NCBI GenBank assembly: GCA_934456365.1
Contig: CAKSHC010000003.1
Span: 139,884-203,883, forward strand
Source: an uncultured Eubacteriales bacterium
Lineage (GTDB): Bacteria > Bacillota > Clostridia > Oscillospirales > UMGS1783
Length of the DNA stretch: 64,000 nt
Direction: 5' to 3'
Within the stretch, counting starts at the first letter, position 1, and each line of letters opens with the position of its first letter. This document shows positions 30,455 to 38,214 of the stretch, one piece after another. The notes under the pieces are model-generated. The model searched no databases. It worked only from the letters and a program-made list of their open reading frames with translations, and was not told the DNA's origin. The translations under genes and the position numbers were made by a program.

Positions 30455-32249
30455 GCGGAGCCTTCCGGCAAAGAAATACCCCCTGCAGCGGACCCGGGTG
30501 GTGCTGGGGAGCTTTTCGGGGGTGGATCTGTCGGGGGAGCGGCGGCTGATCTCGGCGCGCCGGTCGCCCCGGTGTGTGAACCTTTACAAGAAATACGCCG
30601 ACGGCTTTACGGATTTTCTGGAAACGCGGCCGGGCTTTACCCGGTTTTTCACGGGGAATGGGAAGGTTTACGGATTGTTTTTCTGGGCGAAGGGAAACGA
30701 AACGCTGGCTCTGATCCACTGCGGCTCGACCCTTTACCGCAAGGCGCTGCCGGACGGGGCGGCCGAGGTGGCGGGCACGGGGCTCGGGGAGAGGGAGAGC
30801 CTGGGGTTCGTGTTTGGCGAGGCCTTTTATCTGCTCGACGGCACGAGCTACTGGCGCTACGACGGCGCGGCGCTTTCTCCGGTGGAGCCGACGGTGCCGG
30901 TGACGACGATCGGGCGCTCGCCCGGGGGCGGGGGCACGGCCCATCAGGGGGTAAACCTTCTGACGGCGCGGCGGATCAACTCCTTCCGGGGCGACGGCAA
31001 GAGCCGGGTGTATGCTTTGGACGCGCCGGGCATTTCGCCCGAGGGGGTGAGCGCGACGGTGGACGGGGAGCCGGTGAGCGCTTTTACGGTGGACGCGCAG
31101 GCGGGCACGGTGACCTTTGAAACGGCTCCGGCGGCGGCTGCGGGCGGCGACGATAATGTGCGCATCACCTTTTCGAAGGGGGACGGGGCGCTTTCGGCGT
31201 TGGCGGGGGCGCGGCTGTGCTGCCTGCACGACAACCGGGTGTTTCTGGCGATGGCGGGCAGCCGGCTGATCCACTCGGAGCTGATGGATCCGGCTTATTT
31301 TGCGGCGGAATCCTACTACGAGGACGGGGCGCAGGACAGTCCGATCACGGGGCTTTTTTCGGCGGGCGAGGCTCTTCTGGTGCTCAAGCGGGCGCGCCGG
31401 GGCGAGGAGGCGCTTTACCGGCACGCGCCGGAGCTGGACTACACGCTGGGGCGCATCTACCCGGCCACGCCCTGCGGGGTGACGGTGGGGTGTGTGGCGC
31501 CGGGGAAGGCTCTTTGCTTTCTGGATGATCCCGTGTACCTTTCGGCGCGCGGGCTGGAGGGGATCAACGCGCTTTCCGGCGCGGCGCGCTCTTTGGGGCA
31601 TCGGTCGACGCTGATCGATCCGGCGCTTTCCGGGGAAACCCTTGCGCAGGCGGATCTTTGCGCATGGGGGAGCTATCTTTGCCTGCTGGCGGGGGACAGG
31701 CTTTTTCTGGCCGACGGGCGCGCGCCCTTCCGGAGCGAAACGGGGATGGAATACGAATGGTTTGTCTGGAAAGGGCTTTCTATCGGCGGCGATCCGGCGC
31801 GGCGGCTGGCTGTTTGCGACGGCGAGCTTTACTTCATCACCGAGCAGGGGAAGATCTGCCGGTTCGGCGGGACGAGCGACGAGGGCGCGGCGATCGAGAG
31901 CGTGTTTGAAACGCGCAGTGAGTGCGCGGGGGATTATGCTTCGCGCAAGAGCGTGCGCAAAAAGGGGGCGCGGGCTCTTTTCAAGATGATCCCGAACTCG
32001 ACGGTGGATATTTCCTATCTGGCCGACGGGGAGCGGGAGGGGGCTGTTTGCTCCTTTCATCTGGGAGGGCTTTCCTTTTCCGATCTGGATTTTTCGGCGC
32101 TTTCCTTTTCCCTGCACGAGGACAACACCGTGCCGCTGCCTTTGCGGGTGAAGGATTTTCGGGCGCTGCGGCTGCGCTTTTCCTCCCGGCGTGCCTTTGG
32201 GCTGGGGAGCGTGTGCTACAACGTGGAGCGGCTGGATTATACGAAATGA
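30447..32249 (+). CDS. Phage tail-hub/DNA stabilisation-like protein
   Basis: 600 residues, rich in beta strands and repeated GxxLY/LxxxxGxLYF elements (VYGLFFWAKGNETLALIHCG; LAVCDGELYFITEQGKICRFGG) that suggest a propeller-like body. Proteins of this design close the portal in short-tailed phages (P22 gp10 is the known example). No tail tube or tape-measure gene is present, which agrees with a short tail. Confidence 0.65.
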   Translation: MAKRSLPAKKYPLQRTRVVLGSFSGVDLSGERRLISARRSPRCVNLYKKYADGFTDFLETRPGFTRFFTGNGKVYGLFFWAKGNETLALIHCGSTLYRKALPDGAAEVAGTGLGERESLGFVFGEAFYLLDGTSYWRYDGAALSPVEPTVPVTTIGRSPGGGGTAHQGVNLLTARRINSFRGDGKSRVYALDAPGISPEGVSATVDGEPVSAFTVDAQAGTVTFETAPAAAAGGDDNVRITFSKGDGALSALAGARLCCLHDNRVFLAMAGSRLIHSELMDPAYFAAESYYEDGAQDSPITGLFSAGEALLVLKRARRGEEALYRHAPELDYTLGRIYPATPCGVTVGCVAPGKALCFLDDPVYLSARGLEGINALSGAARSLGHRSTLIDPALSGETLAQADLCAWGSYLCLLAGDRLFLADGRAPFRSETGMEYEWFVWKGLSIGGDPARRLAVCDGELYFITEQGKICRFGGTSDEGAAIESVFETRSECAGDYASRKSVRKKGARALFKMIPNSTVDISYLADGEREGAVCSFHLGGLSFSDLDFSALSFSLHEDNTVPLPLRVKDFRALRLRFSSRRAFGLGSVCYNVERLDYTK

Positions 32250-32259
32250 GGAATACGAG

Positions 32260-32622
32260 ATGAGCATGAGCAAACTGAGCGCCAATCTGGCGGTGATTTC
32301 CGCTTTGGCGGACAATCCGAGCGAAACGGCGGCGCAGCTGAAGGCGAAGTTCGACCAGGCGGGGCTGGCGATCGGGGCCTATCTGAACGGAACGCTGACC
32401 GAGGAGATCGACGCCGAGGCGGCGCGCCTGGAGGCTAAGATCGACGCTAAGGCGGAGGTGGCGGTGGAGGATTCTTTGACCTCGCAGAGCGCGCAGGCGG
32501 CGCTTTCGGCCAATCAGGGGCGGCTTTTGGCGGCGGCGCTTTCGGGGAAGCAGGAAAAGATCGCTTATGGGACGAGCCTGCCGGATACGGGCGCCGAGGG
32601 CGAGATTTTTATTCTGATTTAA
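32260..32622 (+). CDS. Short phage fibre/tail-associated protein
   Basis: 120 residues. A helical start (SANLAVISALADNPSETAAQLKAKFDQAG) and the end QGRLLAAALSGKQEKIAYGTSLPDTGAEGEIFIL are common in tail fibre or baseplate proteins. ATG 32260 is chosen; upstream codons lie in the hub gene. ATG 32266 is also possible. Confidence 0.65.
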   Translation: MSMSKLSANLAVISALADNPSETAAQLKAKFDQAGLAIGAYLNGTLTEEIDAEAARLEAKIDAKAEVAVEDSLTSQSAQAALSANQGRLLAAALSGKQEKIAYGTSLPDTGAEGEIFILI

Positions 32623-32634
32623 GGGGGCGCGGAT

Positions 32635-33429
32635 ATGGCGACGGCAAGCGCGGCAACGAGCCGGGGCGGCTACACGCTGCTTTTATCGGCGGTTGAGGAG
32701 AGCGTGGATACGGCGGCGCGCACGGCGACGCTGCTGCTGGTGCTTTCTCTCAAGGCAAACGGCACCTATTTTCAGCAATACGAGCTGGACTATTCGCTCA
32801 CCCTGGACGGCGCGCTCGCGGCCGGGGAAACGGGGAAGATGCGCAGCATGGCGTCTTCCACCGACGAGATCGAGCTTCTGCGCTGCCGCAGGACGATTTC
32901 CTGCGCGGGCAAGAGCTGCGTGGCGGTTGCGGGAGCGCTTTCGGGGCCTTCGGCGGGAAGCTACACGCCGGGGGAGGGCTCCGTTGCGCTGACGCTTTCG
33001 CTCAGCGCTCCTTCGGGGGCGCAGCTGACGGGGCTGGAGATGGAGAGCCCGGGCGCGGGGGTAGCGGCGCGCTTTTCCCCTTTGGCGGGGGAGAGCTACG
33101 ATCTGATCCTGCGGGTCGGAAACGAGAGCTTTGCGCAGCGGGCCGGGGTGGTTTCGGGAGAGAGGATCTTTCTGACTCCGGCAGAAATTCTGGCCTTTGA
33201 GCGGCTTTGCCCGGGGGCGACGACGGCGGTGACGGCGGTTCTGATCACGCGGCGCGGGACGGCCGAGCTGGGGCGCGACGAGAGGGAGGTTTCTTCCGTG
33301 GCGGCGGGGACGGTGCGCTGCGCGGGGGCGGCGGGCTTTTCGCGCGGGAGGATTTTTGTGCGCTCTGGCGGGCGATGGCGGCCTGCGGCGGCCTGTGTGT
33401 TTTCCGGGGTGTGGAGGAGCGGACGATGA
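32635..33429 (+). CDS. Beta-rich phage structural protein, DUF859-like start
   Basis: 264 residues. YTLLLSAVEESVDTAARTATLLLVLSL and GTYFQQYELDYSLTLDG resemble the repeated beta layers of DUF859-type phage tail proteins, which bear immunoglobulin-like folds and contact the cell surface. The assignment is from pattern only. Its stop overlaps the next start (ATGA). Confidence 0.55.
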   Translation: MATASAATSRGGYTLLLSAVEESVDTAARTATLLLVLSLKANGTYFQQYELDYSLTLDGALAAGETGKMRSMASSTDEIELLRCRRTISCAGKSCVAVAGALSGPSAGSYTPGEGSVALTLSLSAPSGAQLTGLEMESPGAGVAARFSPLAGESYDLILRVGNESFAQRAGVVSGERIFLTPAEILAFERLCPGATTAVTAVLITRRGTAELGRDEREVSSVAAGTVRCAGAAGFSRGRIFVRSGGRWRPAAACVFSGVWRSGR

Positions 33430-33959
33430 CGGATTTTGAGCGGCTGCGCCGCGGCTACGATCTTTCGCGCCTGGCGCAGGTGGCGGGGCTTGCCGAGCGG
33501 CTGGAGGCTTTGGAGGGCGCGCTTTCCCGGGCTTTTCCCGGGGGGATCCCGGCGGGCGGAGTGGGGGATCTGATCTGCCCGGTGGGTGGGATCTATCTTT
33601 CGGTCAGCGACCGGGATCCGGCGCAGCTTTTTGGCGGGAGCTGGGAGCGGATCGAGGACTGTTTTCTTCTGGCGGCGGGAGCAAAACACGCGGCCGGGGA
33701 GACGGGCGGCGAGGAGGCGCATGTTCTGAGCCTGGAGGAGCTGCCGGCGCATCAGCACAAGGCGCAGGAATCGAAAACGCACGCCGAGGGCGCGGTGTAC
33801 GGGCGCAGCGAGACGGGGGCGATCACCTACGGCTGGGGCAGCAGTGGAGGCGGCTACGCGTATCTGCGCGATGTGAACACGTCGATCACCGGCGGGGGCA
33901 AGGCTCACAACAACCTGCCGCCTTATCGGGCGGTTTATGTGTGGCGGCGGGTAGCATAG
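33426..33959 (+). CDS. Phage tail collar/baseplate-type protein
   Basis: 177 residues with the motif GGSWERIEDCFLLAAG, followed by EELPAHQHKAQ and the ending GGKAHNNLPPYRAVYVWRRVA. This is the collar-type domain in which histidines bind metal in a fibre trimer. The start ATG 33426 overlaps the preceding stop. It is probably the receptor-facing tip of the particle. Confidence 0.8.
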   Translation: MTDFERLRRGYDLSRLAQVAGLAERLEALEGALSRAFPGGIPAGGVGDLICPVGGIYLSVSDRDPAQLFGGSWERIEDCFLLAAGAKHAAGETGGEEAHVLSLEELPAHQHKAQESKTHAEGAVYGRSETGAITYGWGSSGGGYAYLRDVNTSITGGGKAHNNLPPYRAVYVWRRVA

Positions 33960-33969
33960 GAGGAGAGAG

Positions 33970-34761
33970 ATGGCGGATTACGGACAGAAGATCGAAGAGC
34001 TGATCGAGAAGAAGCTCAGGGAGCGGCTGGAGACGCTCGCGAAAGAGCGCGAGGCGGCGCAGGCCGAGAGCGTTTCGGCGCGCGAGGGGATCGAGCGCGA
34101 GCGGGAAACGGAGATCCGCGGCGCGTTTTCCGATTACGCGCAGGCGGTGGATCCCTACGGGGTCGGGGCGGAAAAGACGGCGGACCGGGGCCTTTGGGGA
34201 AGCGGGGTCAATCAGACGGCGCAGGTGGGCTATTACAACGCCTACCAGAACGCGCTGGCGGCCATCCGCGAAAAGGCGCGGGCCGCGCAGGACAAGCTGA
34301 CGGCGGCCGAGAAGGAGCGCGAGGCCGAATGGAACGAGGCAGACACGAAAGCGAGAACCGACGCATATACTGCTTTACTGGAGGAGCTGCAGACGCGGCG
34401 GGAGCGGGAGGACAAGGCGGCCGAACAGGAGCGGGCCTATGCCTTCAAGGAAGCGGAGGCGGCGCGCGATCAGGCAAACCGCGACCGGAGCTATGCGCTT
34501 TCGGCGTCGAAGGCTTCCTCCAAAACGGCGGAATCGGCCTCTTCGGAGGCGGCCGACGACGGCGGTGAGTATCCGGAAGGCGGCACCGAGCAGGAGAAAT
34601 TCGGCTGGTATTACCGCCGGCTTCTCACGCTGCGCAATCGCCTAAACGACGGCGACGCCATTCCCGGCATTCTGCTGCATGAGGCGAGAACGCTTCTGGG
34701 GCGGGCGCAAAAAGAGCTGACCGGCGGCTCCTTTGAAAAGCTGCGCGATCTGTATCGATAA
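33970..34761 (+). CDS. Coiled-coil phage protein, possibly internal/injected
   Basis: 263 residues, one long charged coiled coil (residues 5-55 and 95-190) with a C-terminal domain GGTEQEKFGWYYRRLLTLRNRLNDGD. It has no membrane segment or enzyme motif. Position after the tail tip and before holins fits an internal virion or tail-spacer protein. I do not recognise a family. Confidence 0.6.
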   Translation: MADYGQKIEELIEKKLRERLETLAKEREAAQAESVSAREGIERERETEIRGAFSDYAQAVDPYGVGAEKTADRGLWGSGVNQTAQVGYYNAYQNALAAIREKARAAQDKLTAAEKEREAEWNEADTKARTDAYTALLEELQTRREREDKAAEQERAYAFKEAEAARDQANRDRSYALSASKASSKTAESASSEAADDGGEYPEGGTEQEKFGWYYRRLLTLRNRLNDGDAIPGILLHEARTLLGRAQKELTGGSFEKLRDLYR

Positions 34762-34771
34762 GGGGCGCGCG

Positions 34772-35029
34772 ATGGAGGAGCGGGAGATGCCGGCCGTGTG
34801 CCGGGAGCGGTTTGCCCGTATTGACGCGCGCCTGCGCGAGGGCGACCGGTCGGCGCAGGATCAGCGGCGGGAGCTTTCCGAGCTGGAGGTGCTGGCGGCC
34901 CGACTCAACGAGCGGATGACGGCTCTGGCCGGGTCGATGCGCGCTTTGACCAAAGCCCTTTGGGGGGTGACGGCGGCGGCTCTGGCGGGGCTTTTCGGAT
35001 TTGTGCTTTGGTATTTACAGACAAGATAA
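34772..35029 (+). CDS. XhlA-like phage lysis protein
   Basis: 85 residues: a hydrophilic helical part (RRELSELEVLAARLNERMTAL) and one C-terminal membrane segment (GVTAAALAGLFGFVLWYLQ), the plan of hemolysin XhlA proteins that work with holin and endolysin. The start ATG 34772 has GGGGCGCGCG before it, a weak site. Confidence 0.7.
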   Translation: MEEREMPAVCRERFARIDARLREGDRSAQDQRRELSELEVLAARLNERMTALAGSMRALTKALWGVTAAALAGLFGFVLWYLQTR

Positions 35030-35041
35030 GGAGGGGTGAGG

Positions 35042-35341
35042 ATGAAATTGCAGAAATTTATGGGGGTCAATCTTCTGGTGCGTTTTCGCAATCCCGTGTT
35101 TTGGGTGCAGGTGATCCTTTCGATTTTCGCGCCGGTTCTGGCCTATTTCGGCCGGGATTTTTCGAGCATCACGACCTGGCCGGATCTTTTTTCCCTGATG
35201 GGGCAGGCGCTGGGCAATCCGGCGGTGGTGGCGGCCATGCTGGTTTCGATCTGGAATGCCGTCAACGACCCGACGACCGAGGGACTGAGCGACAGCCCGA
35301 CGGCCTGCACCTACGATTCTCCGAAGAAGGAGGAGCCGTGA
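35042..35341 (+). CDS. Phage holin, phiLC3 family
   Basis: 99 residues. Two membrane segments (NPVFWVQVILSIFAPVLAYFG and ALGNPAVVAAMLVSIWNAV), followed by DPTTEGLSDSPTACTYDSPK, the hallmark ending of phiLC3 holins. ATG 35042 follows GGAGGGG. It would make holes for endolysin release. Confidence 0.92.
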   Translation: MKLQKFMGVNLLVRFRNPVFWVQVILSIFAPVLAYFGRDFSSITTWPDLFSLMGQALGNPAVVAAMLVSIWNAVNDPTTEGLSDSPTACTYDSPKKEEP

Positions 35342-35342
35342 G

Positions 35343-36263
35343 ATGAGCATTTTTCTGAAATATCCGGTGGCCTTTGTGGGGATCACGCAATACTATTCCT
35401 CCCGGCACCGCGGGATGGATCTGGGCTGGTGGGACACGCCCGATCCGCCCGTTTACGCGGCGGGCGAGGGGGTGGTGGCGGCCTGCGGCACCGATGTGGC
35501 GACCGGGGCGATCTTCGCGGTGGTGCGCCATGAAGAGGCGGTGGAGGGCAAGAGCGTGTTTACCCTGTACTGGCACCTGCGCTCTTTGAATGTGATCGCC
35601 GGGCAGCGGGTGGCGCTGGGCGACCGGATCGGTGTGATGGGGCAGACGGGGATCGCGACGGGGGTGCATCTGCACTATGAGGTGTGGATCACGCCGCGCG
35701 ACTACGGCCCCTGGCGCCTGAGCGACGGGAGATCCTATGCCGTGGATCCGATCGGGATCACCTATCTTTTCCCGGATCAGGAGCAGAGCGCCGACAACCG
35801 CGGCGTTTTGCCGATGCCGGAGGGGGTGGACCCGGCGACGGGGCGCAAGGCCGATCCCGAACCCGCGCCCGAGCCCGAGCCTGCGCCCGCCTCGCCGGGG
35901 ATCCGGCCGGGGCAGGCGGCCTCGCTTTCGCACGCGCCGCTTTACGGGGCCAGCACCTCGTCGCGGCCGGCGGGATTTGTGAGCGGGACCTATTATGCCT
36001 GGGACGGCGAGATCATCGAAAACCGCATCCGGATCACGAATCTGCCCGAGCGCGTGGGTGTGGCGGGACAGGTGACGGGCTGGGTGGAGGCGGCGCTTTT
36101 CCCGCATGAGGGGGCGCGCAAAACGGTGACAGTGCGCCGGGGGGATTCCCTTTGGAGCATTGCCGTCCGGGCCGGACTGAGTCTGGAAGAGGTGATCCGG
36201 CTCAATCCGCAGATCGCCGATCCGGGGCTGATTTACGCAGGGGATACAATTTTTTTATCCTGA
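35343..36263 (+). CDS. Phage endolysin: M23 peptidase with C-terminal LysM
   Basis: 306 residues. The M23 metallopeptidase zinc ligands are in HRGMDLGWW and VHLHYEVW. A proline and glutamate-rich linker (near residues 178-190) leads to a beta domain and then a LysM (VTVRRGDSLWSIAVRAGLSLEEVIRLN), which binds peptidoglycan. No signal peptide, so release needs the holin. It is the last gene of the phage cassette; a sigma-A promoter begins five bases after its stop. Confidence 0.93.
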   Translation: MSIFLKYPVAFVGITQYYSSRHRGMDLGWWDTPDPPVYAAGEGVVAACGTDVATGAIFAVVRHEEAVEGKSVFTLYWHLRSLNVIAGQRVALGDRIGVMGQTGIATGVHLHYEVWITPRDYGPWRLSDGRSYAVDPIGITYLFPDQEQSADNRGVLPMPEGVDPATGRKADPEPAPEPEPAPASPGIRPGQAASLSHAPLYGASTSSRPAGFVSGTYYAWDGEIIENRIRITNLPERVGVAGQVTGWVEAALFPHEGARKTVTVRRGDSLWSIAVRAGLSLEEVIRLNPQIADPGLIYAGDTIFLS

Positions 36264-36267
36264 GGGG

Positions 36268-36296
36268 TTGACAAAGGCGGAAGAATCGTGTATAAT
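36268..36296 (+). promoter_or_regulatory. Promoter of the lysine riboswitch operon
   Basis: TTGACA (36268-36273) and TATAAT (36291-36296), spacer 17 bases; transcription would start near 36303. Confidence 0.9.
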
Positions 36297-36304
36297 TCCG
36301 CATA

Positions 36305-36547
36305 ACAAAATAAGGCCGAGATAGAGGAGCGGGCTTCATCAGTACCCGGCGGGCGTCAGGAAATGCCGCCGCGGGAAAGGGGAGACCGCCGAAGCGACGC
36401 GGGATGCCTGGATGCCGCGTGGGCTGGGCCGCCGGGAAACACCCGTCGGACTGTCACGAAATTTCGTGAAGCGCTATCCGTTCCCGAAGCTTATGATAGG
36501 ATGATAGGCTATGAGAAGGACCGCTTGACGAAGGCGGTCCTTTTTTT
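36305..36547 (+). promoter_or_regulatory. Lysine riboswitch (L box) with transcription terminator
   Basis: The aptamer core shows the family blocks in order: GAGATAGAGGAGCG, then AGTA after the first helix, GAAAGGGGAGACCGCCGAAGC, the GCTGGGC junction and GGACTGTCAC at the closing side (to about 36470). These match the Bacillus subtilis lysC leader block for block. A terminator follows: AAGGACCGCTT-GACG-AAGGCGGTCC (36516-36540) with T7 (36541-36547). Lysine binding is expected to end transcription before the transporter genes. A false reading frame from 36363 crosses this region. Confidence 0.93.
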
Positions 36548-36576
36548 GTATTTTTTCAAGAAAGAAGGAAACGAAC

Positions 36577-37443
36577 ATGAAAAGAATTCTCTCGCTGGCA
36601 ATCCTGGCGGTGATGGCGATCTCTCTGTGCGCCTGCGCCGCACCCGCGGCCTCTTCTGTCAAGCTGACCGAGGCCAAGAGCCTGGCCGATCTCAAGGGGG
36701 CGAAAATCGCCTCTCAGCCCGGCACCTTTCATCAGCAGGCTGTTGCGCAGATCGAAGGGGTGGTGGCTTCGACCTATCCCGATTTCACCGATCTTCTGAT
36801 CGCCCTGCAAAGCGGCGCGATCGACGGGTATGTGGCCGAGGAGCCGACGGCTCTGTCGGTTTGCCTGGCCGATCCGAACCTGACCTATGTGCCCCTCAAG
36901 AACAATTCCACCGGCTTTACCACCACACCGGCCGACGTGGGCATCGCCGTCGGCGTGATCAAGGGCTCGGAGCTTCGTGAATCGATCAACGCGGTTCTGG
37001 CCACCCTCGACACCGCGACCCGCAAGGAACTGATGGAAAAGGCCATTCGCGCGGCGGCGGGCGAAGCGGTGGACGACTTCACCCTGGGCGAAACCGACCG
37101 GGCCGACGGGCCGGTTCTGCGGGTGGCGATGGAATGCGCCTACCAGCCCTTCAACTGGACCCGCCTCGAGCAGGGCGCGAACACCGTGCCCATCCAGGGC
37201 GAGGGCAAGAGCGGCACCTATGCCGACGGCTACGACGTGCAGGTGGCCCGCTATGTGGCCGCCAAGCTCGGCCGGAAGCTGGAGATCTATGCGATGGAAT
37301 GGGATTCGCTGATCCCGGCGGTGCAGTCGGGCGCGGTGGATGCCATTGTGGCCGGCATGAGCCCGACGGCCGAGCGCGCGCAGGAGATCGATTTCACCGA
37401 TTGCTATTATGAGTCCGACCTTGTGGTCGTGATCCGGAAGTAA
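36577..37443 (+). CDS. Lysine-type ABC transporter solute-binding lipoprotein with circularly permuted lobes
   Basis: 288 residues with a signal peptide and lipobox (SLCAC, Cys20). The usual order in this family is N-lobe (LRVGMEAxYxPFNW ... YYxSDLVVVxRK) then C-lobe (AKSLADLKGAKI ... ). Here the order is reversed: the C-lobe comes first (KSLADLKGAKIASQPGTFHQ, ALQSGAIDGYVAEEP, GIAVGVIKGSEL) and the N-lobe second (LRVAMECAYQPFNW, DGYDVQVARYVAAKLG, IVAGMSPTAERAQEIDFTD), ending exactly at YYESDLVVVIRK. The frame is intact. It is preceded by a lysine riboswitch and followed by permease and ATPase. Confidence 0.92.
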   Translation: MKRILSLAILAVMAISLCACAAPAASSVKLTEAKSLADLKGAKIASQPGTFHQQAVAQIEGVVASTYPDFTDLLIALQSGAIDGYVAEEPTALSVCLADPNLTYVPLKNNSTGFTTTPADVGIAVGVIKGSELRESINAVLATLDTATRKELMEKAIRAAAGEAVDDFTLGETDRADGPVLRVAMECAYQPFNWTRLEQGANTVPIQGEGKSGTYADGYDVQVARYVAAKLGRKLEIYAMEWDSLIPAVQSGAVDAIVAGMSPTAERAQEIDFTDCYYESDLVVVIRK

Positions 37444-37447
37444 AACC

Positions 37448-38212
37448 ATGGAATTTTTCAGCGACGTTTGGACCATTCTGAAAACCTACTACCCGCAGCT
37501 GCTGGCCGGGGTGGGCAACACCCTTCTCCTGGCCCTGACCGGCACGGTGGCAGGGCTGCTGATCGGGCTTCTGACCGGCATTGCGCGCACCACCCCCCTT
37601 TCCCGCCACGGCTTCCTGCGCTTTCTGCAGAAGCTTCTCAACGGGATCATCGCGGTGTATGTGGAGATCTTCCGCGGCACGCCGATGATGGTGCAGGCCA
37701 TGGTTATCTACTGGGGCTATGCCTTCGCCACCGGCGGCAAAACGTTGGCGCTCATCCCCTCGGGGATCCTGATCGTATCGATCAACACCGGCGCCTATAT
37801 GGCCGAGATCGTGCGCGGCGGCATTCTCTCGATCGATAAGGGCCAGTTCGAGGGGGCCATGTCCATCGGCCTGACCCATTCGCAGACCATGCTGCGCATC
37901 ATCCTGCCGCAGGTGCTGCGCAATATCCTGCCTTCGGTGAGCAACGAATTCGTCATCAACGTGAAGGACACCTCGGTGCTCAACGTGATCGGCGTGACCG
38001 AGCTTTATTACTTCGCCGGCATCATCAAGCGCCAGAATTTCCAGACCTTCCAGACCTATCTGGTGATCTGCGTGCTCTACTTTATCATGACCTTTGCCAT
38101 CACCCGCCTCCTGCGCCTTTGCGAGCGCAAGCTGGAGGGCAAGGAGCATTACACCGTGTTTGGCTCGCAGAGCGATCCGCAGGCTGAAATTCATCTGGAA
38201 AAGGAGGCGTGA
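37448..38212 (+). CDS. Polar amino-acid (lysine) ABC transporter permease
   Basis: 254 residues with about five membrane segments and the HisMQ-type domain. The EAA-like loop reads GGILSIDKGQFEGAMSIGLTHSQTMLRIILPQVLRNILP, and FRGTPMMVQAMVIYWG is typical of basic or polar amino-acid importers. It is four bases after the binding-protein gene and two bases before the ATPase start region. Confidence 0.93.
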   Translation: MEFFSDVWTILKTYYPQLLAGVGNTLLLALTGTVAGLLIGLLTGIARTTPLSRHGFLRFLQKLLNGIIAVYVEIFRGTPMMVQAMVIYWGYAFATGGKTLALIPSGILIVSINTGAYMAEIVRGGILSIDKGQFEGAMSIGLTHSQTMLRIILPQVLRNILPSVSNEFVINVKDTSVLNVIGVTELYYFAGIIKRQNFQTFQTYLVICVLYFIMTFAITRLLRLCERKLEGKEHYTVFGSQSDPQAEIHLEKEA

Positions 38213-38214
38213 GC

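Noticed and set aside
29505..32315. A 936-codon minus-strand open frame across phage genes
   Set aside because: Arginine- and proline-rich shadow of GC-rich phage genes; the plus-strand genes have ribosome sites, overlaps and recognisable folds.
18001..36263. One complete prophage from the S24 repressor to the endolysin
   Set aside because: Exporters, MarR, MGMT-like and ABC genes lie in between, genes face both ways, and no integrase, replication gene or att repeat was found. Only 24844-36263 is a clear phage module.
36363..36980. A 205-codon frame over the lysine riboswitch and the binding-protein gene
   Set aside because: It starts in the riboswitch core and runs out of frame through the signal peptide gene.
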